DNA from: Bretschneidera sinensis | Taxonomy: Eukaryota > Streptophyta > Magnoliopsida > Brassicales > Akaniaceae | Length of the DNA stretch: 64,000 bases | Assembly (NCBI GenBank): GCA_023935145.1 | Contig: CM043702.1 | Coordinates: 76,316,820 to 76,380,819, forward strand | Reading direction: 5' to 3' | Shown here: positions 55,781-64,000 of the stretch, piece after piece | Numbering within the stretch: position 1 is the first letter of the stretch | Layout of the letters: each line of letters starts with the position of its first letter | The notes under the pieces: generated by a model | Databases searched by the model: none | The model's input: only the letters and a program-made list of their open reading frames with translations | Told to the model about the DNA's origin: nothing | Translations under genes and position numbers: made by a program

Positions 55781-57130
55781 ATGGCATCTAATAGCTATAC
55801 TGAAGGACATTCCTACACTAGGCCTCCTTTGTTCATTGGCTCCAACTATAACTACTGGAAAAATATAATGAAAATCTTTGTCGAATGACAAGATTACAAT
55901 CTATGGAGAGTCATTGAAGAAGGACCTAGAATTCCTACAAAAGATATAACCATTGGAGAGATCAATCGTATAAGGCCTAAACTCAAAACAGAGTTTAATG
56001 AAGAGGATTGTAGAATGATGTCTCTGAATAGTAGAGCAACTAGCATGTTACATTGTGCTCTAGATATCACTAAATATAATAAAATTTCTGCATGTATTTC
56101 AGCTAAAGAAATTTGGGATAAATAAATTACAAGTTACATATGAAGGCACTAGCGAAATGGAAAAATAAAAAATTTATATGCTAATGTTCGAGTATGAATC
56201 TTTCAAAATGTCTCCCAATGAAACTATTTCTCAAATGTACTCATGTTTTACTACCATTGTTAACGGTTTAAAGTTTCTTGGTAGGAACATTGAGGAACTT
56301 GAACTAACAATGAAGATCTTAAGGTCTTTGCCATCCAATTGGAAAGCAAAGAAGATGACCATAACGGAGGCCAAAGATCTCAACAAACTTGATATCGAAA
56401 CACTCCTCGAATCACTATTGACATAGAGATGGAAGAAATGAATCCCGTTGTCAATGATGATGAAAAGAAGAAAAATTTGATTGCTCGTAAGGCCTCTACA
56501 ACCAACAAAGAGGAAGAAAAGGAAGAAGAGAATGAGAGTATCAAAGAAAAAGGTGAGATGGCATTAATAACCAAAAGGTTTCACAAGTTTTTGAAAAAGA
56601 GCAAGAAACCTTACACAAAGGATTCCACCTCTTGTGTGTTTCGATTGTAAGAAGCCCGGTCACATCAAGGCCGATTGTCCAACTATGAGCAAACCATATA
56701 AGAGCTTCAAAAAGAAAGCCATGATTCCAAGCAAATGGAGTGATGACAAAGAATAAGAAATTTCAGACAGTAAAGTTGGATACAAGAAGATTGCCAACCT
56801 ATGTTTGATGGCAATCGACGATGAAAATGAGCTATCAATTTCTTTCCCTTCTAATAATAGTAATATTGTTAGTACTAGTGAAGAATTAATTGAAGTAAAA
56901 AATGATATGCATGAAGAATTGAAGAAATTTGGTTCTAGAAATGTGGCCCTGAAGAAGGAAGTCTCATCTCTTTCTAAAGAGATGGAAAGCTTAAAGGAAG
57001 AAAAGAAAATCTATCTTCCATGCTTTATAAGTCTTCACAAGATTTTCTAAAAAAATGAAAATAATATTTTAAAGAAGAAAATAATTGAATTAAATAGCAC
57101 AATATCTAGATTTATGCTTGGAAAAGAAAA
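55781..57130 (+). pseudogene. S2 gag
   Basis: It starts MASNSYTEGHSYTRPPLFIG at 55781, then NYNYWKNIMKIFV, the usual copia gag opening. TISQMYSCFTTIVNGLKFLG and ILRSLPSNWKAKKMTI (56178-56426) form the capsid-type region. The zinc knuckle CFDCKKPGHIKADC (56637-56675) is the Sirevirus form, followed by ANLCLMAIDDENE and a charged coiled coil (56860-57010). Stops and a frameshift near 56620 break it. Confidence 0.85.
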
Positions 57131-57840
57131 GCTAGATGAAGTGCTATCTTGGCAATGGTTAAGTGGAGGAAAATCCAACTTAGGTTATTCTCCATTAGAC
57201 AAACAAAAGTCAAAAGAGACTTTGTTAATAAAACAACATGTGTAAATGAAGCCTCCACTTCCAAGGCCACTAGCAAGATTAAAAGCAATCCTTCAATATA
57301 TGCTAGTAGGTCTAAGAATGCGAATTTAAATCCTAATGCATATATTAGAGATAAACATCCTAGAAACACGCATGCATATATGTATGCTCGCTCAAGACAT
57401 GCAAATGCTAGGAATAATCATTCAAGAAATGCACATACTAGAAATACAAATATTAGGAATTACCATCATGTATATCATAGAGATAATATGTATGTTCATA
57501 ACTTGCATGCTACAAGTGCACATCCTAGAAATTATCATCATACATTTCCTAGAGATAACATGCGTGTTCATAATTTTCATAATAGAAATATGTATCCTAG
57601 GAATTCTTATCCAAGGAACAATAGGCATGCATATTTAAGAATCCTAGAAACTTCAATAACTATTATCCTAGGATCATGCATCATCAACATGTCTACAATT
57701 TTAGAGCACCCTATAATATTAAGAAAGTATAGGTCCCTAAAGGAACCATATTTTCTAGGACTAACCCTAAAGGACCCAAGAAATTTTAGGTACCTAAAAG
57801 TACAATTGTATATCCTTGTGTAATGTAGATATGTCTCCAT
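57131..57840 (+). pseudogene. S2 gag-pol linker with His/Asn/Arg-rich repeats
   Basis: After a Ser/Lys-rich stretch (CVNEASTSKATSKIKSNPS) an open frame at 57149-57823 holds an imperfect repeat with core HPRNYHH and RDNM.VHN, about 30-60 bp per unit, from about 57340 to 57640. It joins gag to protease. RNA binding is a possible role for such basic His/Asn repeats, but this is inference. Overlapping ORFs in other frames and on the minus strand are shadows. Confidence 0.65.
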
Positions 57841-58240
57841 ACCAAGGAAAAAGATAAATATTGGTACCTTGATAGTGGATGCTCAAAGCACATGACCGGT
57901 GATCAAAGCATGTTCAAAGAGCTAATTCTAAGGGATGGCGGACATGTCACCATTGGAGACAACACAAAGAAAAGATCATTGGGCACGGAAAAGTTGGTAA
58001 TGATTTCTCAACCATTGATCATGTTTTATATGTGCAATGCCTTAAACCAAATTTACTTAGTATTAGTCAACTATGTGACAAAGGCAACAAAGTCATATTC
58101 GAAACCTCTCATTGTCTAGTTATAGACATCAAAAGTAACAAGATCAAGTTTGTTGGCCATAGACACAAAAATATCTATATAGTTGATTTAAAATCTTTGC
58201 ATTCGGAAAATGAAAAATGTTTTCCCGCTTTTGGTGAAAA
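57841..58240 (+). pseudogene. S2 protease
   Basis: WYLDSGCSKHMTGD (57861-57900) has the DSG active site intact. GGHVTIGDN and VLYVQCLKPNLLSISQLCDK-like text follow in two frames with a shift near 58030. VTKATKSYSKPL and NKIKFVGHRHKNIYIVDL continue. Confidence 0.8.
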
Positions 58241-58690
58241 CTCATGGCTATGGCATAGAAGACTTGGTCAAAGACCGATGAAGGGATATTCTTAGGATAT
58301 TCAACCTCTAGTAAAGCTTATAGAGTTTTTAACAAAAGAACTCTAATGGTTAAAGAATTTGTACATGTTTCCTTTTATGAGTCTAACCCAATTAGTAGTA
58401 GAGTAGTATCTTTTAATGATGATGTAGATTATATTCCAAGAATAGATGCATCTAATCCCATTGTTGACCCAAAGGAGAGACAGCTTCAAACAAATCAAGA
58501 GGTAAATGCTCACAATCATGATCAACCGTCTGCAAGTTAACAAGAGGATGATATTCCCAAAGATTGGAAGTATGTAAATTATCATCCTATCAATCAAGTT
58601 ATTGGTGATCCTTCACAAGGGGTAAGAACTCAATCCTCTATAAAAAAAAATATTTGCAATTGTGTAGCTTATCTATCTCAAGTAGAACCT
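58241..58690 (+). pseudogene. S2 integrase, core deleted
   Basis: The pre-integrase motif WLWHRRLGQ at about 58247-58272 is followed at once by KGYS..STSSKAYRVFNKRTL-type sequence, which normally lies after the whole integrase core. The zinc-binding part and the D,D-35-E core are therefore missing, about 1 kb. LMVKEFVHVSFYES and SNPIVDPKERQ lead on to RT. Confidence 0.8.
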
Positions 58691-59530
58691 AAGACTTTTG
58701 TAGAATTTGAAAAAGATGTTGATTGGATAAATTTTATGGAAGAAGAATTAAATCAATTTGAAAAGAATAATGTATGGAATCTAGCTCTTAGACCAAAGAA
58801 TCACACAATAATAGGAACAAATGGGTATATAGAAATAAAATGGATGAAAATGGAATAATAACTAGAAACAAGGCTAGACTAGTTGCTAAGGGTTATAATC
58901 AAGAAGAAGGAATAAACTTTGATGAGATTTATGCTCCCGTAGCTAGATTAGAATCCATTCGTATGTTATTGGCCTTTGCATGCTTTAATAAGTTTAAGAT
59001 ATTTCAAATGAATGTAAAAAGTACATTTTTAAATGGCTTTATAGAATAAGAGGTGTATGTTGAGCAACCTCTTAGATTTGAAAATCCTAATCTTCCAAAC
59101 CATGTCTATAAGTAAGCTCCAAGAGCATGGTATGAAAGACTAAGTAAATTTTTACTTGAAAATGGTTTTACAAGAGGAAAAACAGACACAACCCTCTTCA
59201 CAAAAACTCAAAAAAATGGCAGACTATTAGTCCAAATATATATTGATGATATTATATTTAGTGCTTATAATGAATCTATATGTCAAGATTTTGCTAAATG
59301 TATGCAAGGTGAATTTGAAATGAGCATGATGAGAGAGCTTACCTACTTTCTTGTACTTCAAGTCAAACAATTGAAAGAAGGCATCTTAATAAATCAATCA
59401 AAGTACACCAAGGACCTATTAAAGAGGTTTGGGAAGGAAAGCTCAAAGTCAATTGGCACTCCTATTAGTACCTCTACAAAACTTGATCTAGATGAGGAAG
59501 GTACGTGTGTAGATACTAAAACTTAAATAA
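58691..59530 (+). pseudogene. S2 reverse transcriptase
   Basis: MDENGIITRNKARLVAKGYN, FDEIYAPVARLESIRMLLAF and FQMNVKSTFLNGFIE (usual DVKSAFLNG, so motif A Asp is Asn). A gap of about ten codons lies before APRAWYERLSKFLL near 59115. VQIYIDDIIF (59232-59261) retains the motif C Asp pair. YFLVLQVKQLKEGI and KYTKDLLKRFG follow. Stops lie at 59047 and 59524. Confidence 0.85.
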
Positions 59531-59917
59531 GCATGATAGAAGCTTTACTTTATCTAACTACAAGTAGACCTGATATAATGTTCAATGTATGCATGTGTGC
59601 TAGATTTCAAGCTAATCCTAAGGAATCACATGTAATTCCAGTAAAAAAAATTCCTAAGATATTTACAAGGCACTCAAAACCTAGGGTTATGGTATTCTAG
59701 AAAATCACCTTTTGAGCTTGTTGGTTACTTGGATGCTGATTTTGAGGGTTGTATACTAGATATGAAAAGCGCTAGTGGAACATGCCAGTTTTTAGGTGCA
59801 ATGTTAACCTCTTGGTTTTCTAAGAAACAAAATTCGATTGCGCTATCAACCACCGAAGTAGAATATATAGTCACTTCATTTTTTCTCAAATTGTACGCCA
59901 TTTTTGAAAGACCCTAG
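59531..59917 (+). pseudogene. S2 RNase H, C-terminus replaced
   Basis: SLLYLTTSRPDI is followed by SCFNVCMCARFQANPKE-type text. YLDADFEGCILDMKSASGTC carries a catalytic Asp and SWFSKKQNSIALSTTEVEYI the Glu. After VTS the sequence leaves the family and ends at 59917, so the C-terminal Asp is lost to a deletion. Confidence 0.8.
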
Positions 59918-60075
59918 CTTTCTCCCTCTAAAAAAATCCCTGTGTTTAGACTGAAATCTCTTGAAACAACTCCATAAAACCCTTAATCCTCCTCCAAATC
60001 ACATCCATTTCAACTTTTCACTGTTGAAACGTCATCCATTTCCCAAATACCTCTCACCAAACAATTTTTTTTTAA

Positions 60076-61079
60076 ATGTCTAAGAGAATTAGAATCAAGA
60101 AAACCGTTGTCGGACCTCACGCACCCACGAGGCCAAGATCACATAAGTCCACGACACCAAACTTAAAAGGGAAAGGGGTAGCTGGTTGCTCGAGCAAGCA
60201 AGCAATGACCGAGCTCGATGACTCGCTTTTTGGAGTCCAGCAGTCAAAAGCAGGTATACCACTATCATCCGAAACAAGAAAATCATGACAGGTAGATTCA
60301 TAGATTTCGATTCTATTCATCATACTAATTTTGATATTTTTCCCGCTTTTGAGGCGATAAACCTAACCCTCTTATCAAAATACACCAAAAATACTACCCC
60401 CCGCTTCATTCATTAATTCTATGCCAACTTGGTCAAACCCAGTCCACTAGCTCTTAGATTTAAGACTAGTGTCATGGGCATAGAGTTTGAGGTAACTATT
60501 GACCTCTTGGTTAATCTACTGAGAATTCCCGTGGGAGGGATCATGTGGAGTCTGGATGGATAGCCAGACAATATTGATTATGATGAGGCATGTCAGATAG
60601 TTAGGGGAGAACCTAACTATGTCTTTCGACCCACTATATTTCATCAGTGTAGTGACATACCCCTCGACTCAAAATTGTTCAACCTCGTCATGAGTTGGAC
60701 CATCCACCCTAAACTCGGGAGTCGGGGTTATATGTCTAAGATAGACATAGTATTAATTTGGTGTCTCAAAACTGGACATCATTTCAATATTTACCCACTC
60801 TTGCTCTCCAATATGATCAATGGCAAAGCACAAGAATGCAGGTGCCTCCCATACGGGATGTTCATCACCCTAATCCTCCAGCACTTTAAAGTACCATTGC
60901 CTGCCTTTGAAGCTTAAGATATCGGCCCTAAAGACATTATCAATGTCTCTTCATTGAAGAAGATGAGGTGCAAGATCCGAAATAGCATGTTTTATTCCAA
61001 GGCTGGGAAGAATATTCAAATCGATGATGATGATGATAGCGAGGAGGACGATAATGGACCTGATGATGCAGCTCCTCCC
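60076..61079 (+). pseudogene. S2 envelope-like position ORF, decayed
   Basis: It lies 159 bp after the pol remnant. It opens MSKRIRIKKTVVGPHAP at 60076 with a Ser/Arg/Lys-rich head, then RFIDFDSIHHTNF, FYANLVKP and VMGIEFEVTIDLLVNLLRIP. LFNLVMSWTIHPKLGSRGYM and LPYGMFITLILQHFKVPLP follow, then an acidic tail (DDDDDSEEDDNGPDD) where the next copia element cuts it. Sireviruses of the SIRE1 type carry an extra ORF here. The fold resembles what databases call a putative plant transposon protein domain. I see no clear signal peptide or membrane segment. At least five stops or shifts. Confidence 0.6.
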
Positions 61080-62071
61080 TGTTGGTATTTGTCTAAGGTT
61101 TAAACATGGTTTAAACATGTCCAAACATGGTTCAAAGATGGTTAAAGTCTAAACCAAGGTTGGATTATTAAAGTAAAGTAAGTTAAAAGACTACACACAT
61201 GTGTGTGAATCACTTTAGAGCAAGGTAAGGGTAGGCACACTAGTGTGTGCACTTCTGCACACAAACTGAAGGGCAGCACCACACCGCTCCCTCACCAGCG
61301 GCGCACCATCCAGAATGTATGCCTCCTGAAGCGCCTCAGCACTGTATCACTCCCCACTAGCGGCGCACCACCCAGAGAGTGTGCAAAGGGACTCTACCCA
61401 GCACTGCACCGCGCCTTGTTGAGCACCTAGGCGCTAGGCAAAGTAAAGCACACATGGACAGCCTGTTTTAACCCTCTCTTAGGTGCGTGGGTGCAAGGTT
61501 AAAATGCATAGCACCACTTAGGAGTGATGGAGGGTCATGATTAAGTGGTAATCATGATCAAAGGGTGATGATTGAATCTCAAGAATGACCAAGAAGTTGG
61601 TGGCTATAAAAGGGGTTTCCTAGCCTCATTTTCAACAAGAGAACAACACAAGTTTGTGACATACTTTGAGATCAATTGTAATACAAGAGAGAATTGTGTG
61701 AGAGTGTAAAGATCAAACACAAGAGGGACTCATTGTAGTGAGGCTGGTTGTAAAGAGAGAGAAGTCTAGATTAGATAGAGAGCATTGTTAGTTCTTATCC
61801 TCTTCCTTTCTTCTTTTCTTGGTTTCTTCAAGAACTTGAGCTTCTTGAAGAGGGTTACTATATTTGTAGAGAACCATTGATTTAGTGTAGAGAGTTTGGA
61901 GGAACTCATGGGGATGTAGGCACATTACCAAACCTCGATAAAAAATTGCTTGTCTTCTTTCTTTCTTTGATTTTCTGTTCCTGTTTTCGATTCCAAATCT
62001 TTACAAGTCATTCTCGACTTGGGTGTTTGGAAGATCACCACCTGGGCATCTTGTCAAGGTGATTTCCATCA
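61080..62071 (+). mobile_element. 5' LTR of Tork-like element
   Basis: It starts TGTTGGTATTTGTC and ends GATTTCCATCA. A TATA box (GCTATAAAAGGGG, 61603-61615) is present. At 61090-61145 GGTTTAAACATG-type words repeat. The GC-rich part (61265-61440) repeats CCAGCGGCGCACCA at about 61298 and 61358. Confidence 0.85.
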
Positions 62072-62072
62072 G

Positions 62073-62105
62073 TGGTATCAGAGCTTTGGATAGTGGTATC
62101 AGAGC
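62073..62105 (+). other. duplicated primer-binding site
   Basis: TGGTATCAGAGC occurs at 62073-62084 and again at 62094-62105, within a 21-bp direct duplication (AGTGGTATCAGAGCTTTGGAT and its copy). Both are exact matches to the initiator tRNA-Met type site. Confidence 0.9.
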
Positions 62106-62183
62106 TGCACAGCAGGGTATCGAAGCAAGAAGAAGAAGCTGACGGAGCCAAGACTCCAAGAATCAAATATCAACTTCCTGGGT

Positions 62184-62375
62184 GATTCAAGAACGGAGTT
62201 AAGATCTATATCTGATCATGTTCTTGAGGTGAATCAAGAACGGAGTTAAGATCAATATCTAATCGTGTTCTTGAGGGTGATTCAAGAACGATGTAAAGAT
62301 CAAGATCTGATCGTGTTCTTGAGGTAGATTCAAGAACGGTGTTAAGATCCATCTTCGATCTACGTTCTTGAGGTT
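62184..62375 (+). repeat. about 48-bp leader repeat with hairpins, 4 copies
   Basis: Units start near 62184, 62231, 62279 and 62327 (GATTCAAGAACGG...GTGTTCTTGAGG). CAAGAAC and GTTCTTG are complementary within each unit and across the unit boundary, where only eight bases separate them. The array lies between primer site and gag start, where packaging and dimer signals usually reside. Confidence 0.9.
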
Positions 62376-62425
62376 GAAGATAGCATTTGTGGGTATTACA
62401 TAAATCTGGGATCTTGTCCTCAAAA

Positions 62426-63295
62426 GATGGCTTCGAATTTTGGTATTGAGAAGTTTGATGGAAAGGGAGACTTTGCCCTTTGGAAGTGAAAGATCAAGGA
62501 GGTTCTTGTGCAATAGAAAGTGGACTTGGCTCTTGGAGAAGATGATGCTTTTCCAGCAAGTGTCACGGAGGACCAGCGGATTGAGATGAAGAAGATGGCT
62601 TACAGCACCATCTTCTTGCATATGTCGGATAATGTCACAAGGGAGTGCGAAGACTCGGAAGATCTAACTGCAATTAAGAAGAAACTAGATGAGTTGTTTC
62701 TTGTCAAGACTCTCCCGGATAAGAAGTATCTTCGTAAATGAATCTTTGCTTTTAAATTTGATCCTAAGAAAGAGTTGCAAGATAATCTTGATGCCAAGAT
62801 AAGGAGTGCATCAAGTGATAAAGGGCTATTCTTTAAAAGAAGGCCAGCAACTCTGTATGGCAGCAACCATGGCTACTACCGGGACAGAGGTAGAGGAGAA
62901 AGTCATAGGAGAGTGCACAACAGCATGCATGGCTACTACCGGGACAAAGCTAGAGGAGAGAGCCATAGGAAAGTGCACAGCAGCATGCATGGCTACTACC
63001 GGGACAGGGGTAGAGGAGAGAGCCATGGGAGAGTGCATATAAGCATGCATGGCTATTACCGGGACAGTGGTAGAGGAGAAAGCTGTGGAAGAGTGCACAA
63101 CAGCATGCATGGCTACTACCGGGACAGAGGTAGAGGAGAAAGCCATTGGAGAATGCATTCTAAATTGAGATTTGGAGGGAAGAGTTGCTACTACTACCAT
63201 AAGGAGGGTAATATCAAGAAAGATTGCAAGAAGATGACAAGGAATAGAGGAGGAAGCCATACTAAGAAAGGAGAGGCTTCGGTTGCCAAAACATA
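62426..63295 (+). pseudogene. gag of Tork-like element
   Basis: It starts MASNFGIEKFDGKGDFALWK at 62426, a typical copia gag opening; stops follow at about 62486 and 62513. LALGEDDAFPASVTEDQ, AYSTIFLHMSDNVTRE and LDELFLVKTLPDKKYL are the N-terminal half. After FDPKKELQDNLD the C-terminal half is deleted, and KIRSASSDKGLFFKR leads into five 20-residue repeats (GYYRDRGRGESH core). The zinc knuckle CYYYHKEGNIKKDC (about 63186-63227) has lost its second Cys (Tyr) and its His (Asn). Ends at a TAA at 63294. Confidence 0.85.
62868..63165 (+). repeat. 60-bp tandem repeat in gag, 5 copies
   Basis: CATGGCTACTACCGGGACAG and 40 further bases repeat with exact 60-bp spacing, in frame, giving the residues HGYYRDRGRGESHRRVHNSM with variation. 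A long minus-strand ORF (62826-63608) is its shadow. Confidence 0.95.
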
Positions 63296-63720
63296 ACAGC
63301 AAGATGATAATGTTCTTGTTGTGTGCTCGGGTGTGAGCAAAGGATAAGAAGGCAGCGGGAAATGACTCTTGGATTCCGGGTGCACTCATCACATGTGCCC
63401 TCACCATAGTTGGTTCAAGAATTTCAAGGAAACCAATGATGAAAAGGTTTTCTTGGGAATGATATTTCTTACCAAGTGAGAGGCATAGGAGACATCTAGG
63501 TGAGGATGTTTGATGGAATGACAAGGTTGCTGGAGAATGTGAGGTGTCTCCCAGATTTGAGGAGGAATTTGGTCTCATTGGAGTAGCTGGATTCCATGGG
63601 ATCCACATGCAAGATATAGGGAGGAAAGATCAAGGTAGCTAAGGGATCTTTGTTAATGATCAAGGTAGCAAGAAATGATGGACTCTATGAGATGATCGGA
63701 GACATGGAAATCAAAGATCA
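63296..63720 (+). pseudogene. protease of Tork-like element
   Basis: LLDSGCTHHMCPH (about 63365-63403) has the DSG active site. WFKNFKETNDEKVFLGND, VRMFDGMTRLLENVR and CLPDLRRNLVSLE follow in more than one frame. Stops lie near 63365 upstream and 63586. Confidence 0.8.
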
Positions 63721-64000
63721 AGCAGCAAGCTTGATGGCTGAGATGGACAAGGCAGCCCAATGGCACACTCGCTTGGGACATATGAGTGAAGAGGGCCTGC
63801 AAGTTCTCAGCAAGGATGGCCTATTTGGTAGAGACAAAGTAGAGGAACTTGATTTCTACGAGTGTTGTGTTCTTGAGAAGCAACACCGGATCAGCTTCAA
63901 CACCAAAGTGCACAAATCTAAGGGCATTCTTGACTACATTCATGCAGACCTTTGGGGACCAGTAAGGACACCAACACAGGGAAGTAACATTTACTTTCTG
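63721..64000 (+). pseudogene. start of integrase of Tork-like element
   Basis: WHTRLGHMSEEGLQVLSKDG (63753-63812) is the pre-integrase zinc-type motif, then FYECCVLEKQHRISF and YIHADLWGPV with the first catalytic Asp (about 63945). It continues beyond the window. The frame is open from about 63665 to the end. Confidence 0.85.

Larger units (their letters stand above)
54590..61079 (+). mobile_element. Sirevirus S2, integrase-deleted, 3' end displaced
   Basis: 5' LTR 54590-55725, primer site TGGTATCAGAGC, gag with Sirevirus zinc knuckle, protease, a deletion in integrase, RT, RNase H and an envelope-like position. A second copia element interrupts it at 61080, and its 3' LTR lies beyond the window. 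It inserted into a LINE fragment. Confidence 0.85.
61080..64000 (+). mobile_element. Tork-like copia element, 5' half in window
   Basis: A 992-bp LTR, duplicated primer site, structured leader, gag with an internal tandem repeat, protease and the start of integrase run off the right edge. It is inserted in the envelope-like ORF of S2. Stops and a gag deletion show that it is not autonomous. Confidence 0.85.

Noticed and set aside
57336..57638. Met/Ile-rich ORFs on both strands over the Sirevirus linker
   Set aside because: Other-frame shadows of the His/Asn repeat.
62826..63608. 260-codon minus-strand ORF
   Set aside because: Antisense shadow of the gag repeat and protease; no domain and no context for a gene.

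Overview
The window is repeat-dense nuclear DNA of a flowering plant, most likely a eudicot. It contains Ty1/copia Sirevirus and Tork-like elements, Ty3/gypsy Tat, Athila and Tekay-type chromovirus elements, an L1-type LINE remnant and a MITE-like fold-back. I found no intact host gene, tRNA or rRNA gene, CRISPR array or prokaryotic signal. Almost every coding stretch is a decayed retrotransposon domain with stops and frameshifts. The species cannot be named from the sequence.

Layout, left to right. 1-841: inverted Sirevirus LTR running off the left edge. 842-3025: 3' end of a Tat element (degenerate repeats, polypurine tract, LTR). 3790-4154: fold-back MITE-like sequence whose right arm is split by a 6.3 kb non-coding LTR element (4155-10412, target duplication AGATG). 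10464-37385: minus-strand Tat-type element ('element A') with a sense gag-pol and an antisense plant-mobile-domain ORF. Two insertions interrupt it: an Athila-type deletion derivative (16416-23499) and a minus-strand chromovirus LTR (25918-33742, target duplication CCGTA), which is itself split by a plus-strand chromovirus (C1). 37386-38518: sequence without a recognisable gene. 38519-50515: a second Tat element (T2), split by chromovirus C2 (41778-49138) and ending in several unrelated tandem arrays. 50594-52035: solo Athila-type LTR. 52036-53720: degenerate repeats and a 16-bp minisatellite. 53737-54589: 3' end of a LINE with an RNase H domain. 54590-61079: Sirevirus S2 with an envelope-like ORF position. 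61080-64000: 5' half of a Tork-like copia element inserted in S2.

The elements do not form a pathway. The locus is a nest of insertions whose order can be read from LTR pairs, target duplications and interrupted reading frames. The features most worth a second look are the antisense mobile-domain ORF, the alternating 53/46-bp higher-order array, the LTR minisatellite upstream of the Athila TATA box, the opposed chromovirus LTRs, and the tandem hairpin leader with a duplicated primer-binding site in the last copia element.
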